Of a stretch of DNA of 64,000 bases, positions 63,470 through 64,000 are shown one piece after another. The stretch's first letter is position 1. Each line of letters begins with the position of its first letter. A model generated the notes under the pieces. The model did not search any database. It saw only the letters and a program-made list of their open reading frames with translations, and was not told the DNA's origin. The DNA comes from Pseudomonas sp. MYb118 (GTDB lineage: Bacteria > Pseudomonadota > Gammaproteobacteria > Pseudomonadales > Pseudomonadaceae), in assembly GCF_040947875.1 (NCBI RefSeq), contig NZ_JBFRXN010000003.1, forward strand, positions 1,061,128-1,125,127. The letters run 5' to 3'. A program made the position numbers and the translations under genes.

Positions 63470-64000
63470 TTAAGGTATCGCCGCATCGAACTCATTACCG
63501 CTGTTGTCGCGCAGCATCAGGCGCGTCTGCCCTGCCCCTTCGACGTCGAAGGCCAGGTTGGGGTTTTCGCTGACGGCGGGAAACAGCTCCAGGCGCGCCA
63601 GCACGCGGTCGTCCTCGGCGCGCAGTTCGGCGTGGTTGATGAAAAATTCCGGGATGCCGCTGACCAGGCCGTTGTCCATCGGGTGCGAGACCTGCACGCG
63701 CAGGCGATTGAACTCGCCACGCGGGTAGCGCCCGCCCAGCACCTGGCCCAGGCGCTCTTCCCACCCTGGCTCGGTGCGCACCACGCTCGGCGCCGTGCAA
63801 CCGCCACCGGCGGCGTCGATCAGGGTCGAGCCGACGTGCCACAGGCCGTCGCGGGTCTGCACCGCGGCGCGCAACGGCGTCGCCTGCTCGATGCGGATGC
63901 GCAGCGACAGCCAGGGCAGCACACCGGCCTGCGGCTGGAAGTCGACGATCTTCAGCAACGGATTGAGCTCGGCCCAGGCGAGGATTCTTACCACCTGGCC
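63470..64000 (-). CDS. quinoprotein-associated SoxYZ-like carrier (partial)
   Basis: The C-terminal 176 residues of a gene that runs off the right edge; the frame is open to base 64000. It contains DAAGGGCTAPSVV, the flexible Gly-Gly-Cys arm of SoxY on which sulfur intermediates are carried, followed by a SoxZ-like beta domain (SHPMDNGLVSGIPEFFINHAEL ... ENPNLAFDVEGAGQTRLMLRDNSGNEF). Family knowledge: such fused SoxYZ-like proteins accompany PQQ dehydrogenases and the zinc hydrolase that follows here. What the Cys arm carries in this setting is unknown. Confidence 0.88.
   Translation of the reverse strand, partial: GQVVRILAWAELNPLLKIVDFQPQAGVLPWLSLRIRIEQATPLRAAVQTRDGLWHVGSTLIDAAGGGCTAPSVVRTEPGWEERLGQVLGGRYPRGEFNRLRVQVSHPMDNGLVSGIPEFFINHAELRAEDDRVLARLELFPAVSENPNLAFDVEGAGQTRLMLRDNSGNEFDAAIP

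Overview
The window reads as chromosome of a fluorescent-group Pseudomonas. Supporting signs are GC-rich coding sequence with Pseudomonas-like neighbours (universal stress protein - DUF1289 - acnB), an OprD porin, a FhuE-type TonB receptor, a compact pqqABCDE operon beside ercA/ercS and a PedH-type alcohol dehydrogenase, and many copies of the roughly 25-bp REP palindrome (GGGAGCGAGC-TTGCTCGCGAT) typical of P. fluorescens-group intergenic spaces. No rRNA, tRNA, CRISPR, integrase or transposase was seen.

Layout. 1-10.3 kb: envelope lipoproteins, a DUF1254 protein, a secreted protein of unknown role, an HscC-type Hsp70 with a J-like partner, a glutathione transferase, the Ada - AlkA alkylation-repair pair, and the manganese exporter MntP behind a yybP-ykoY riboswitch. 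10.4-28 kb: GFA-family protein, TonB receptor, secreted trypsin-like protease, miaE, universal stress protein, DUF1289 protein, acnB with a structured leader and a strong terminator, SulP transporter with a terminator in its leader, amino-acid permease, tautomerase with a TetR regulator, a 2-hydroxyacid dehydrogenase, and a phosphotransferase - SDR pair.

28-44 kb is the unusual part. It is a visibly more AT-rich block carrying eight related genes, all on the minus strand, for all-beta Ig-like proteins of unknown function. Four have a near-constant N-terminal module followed by divergent tails. Two of those four are frameshifted at homopolymers (A4 and T8). A 3' fragment of the neighbouring SDR gene has been copied into the middle of the array through a short microhomology. 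Five members, including three of the long ones, share a palindromic promoter element (AACTGTCA-N4-TGACAGTT plus a TTAGAAC-like box). A PAS-LuxR regulator sits inside the block. I recognise no described system here.

44-52 kb is a uronate catabolic cluster: OprD porin, uronate dehydrogenase (udh), SMP-30 lactonase, a DctPQM TRAP transporter and an aldose epimerase. oprD and udh share a 20-bp upstream element (16 of 20 positions identical), and the space between them is filled by a tandem REPIN array.

52-64 kb is a PQQ-dependent alcohol-oxidation locus on the minus strand: SoxYZ-like carrier (cut by the window end), zinc metallohydrolase, PQQ alcohol dehydrogenase, aldehyde dehydrogenase, pqqA-B-C-D-E, ercA and the hybrid kinase ercS. 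The alcohol dehydrogenase carries the Asp-Tyr-Asp metal-site signature of lanthanide-dependent enzymes, so it is called PedH rather than calcium-type ExaA/PedE. The ordered genes suggest periplasmic alcohol to aldehyde to acid oxidation with cofactor synthesis and sensing encoded alongside.
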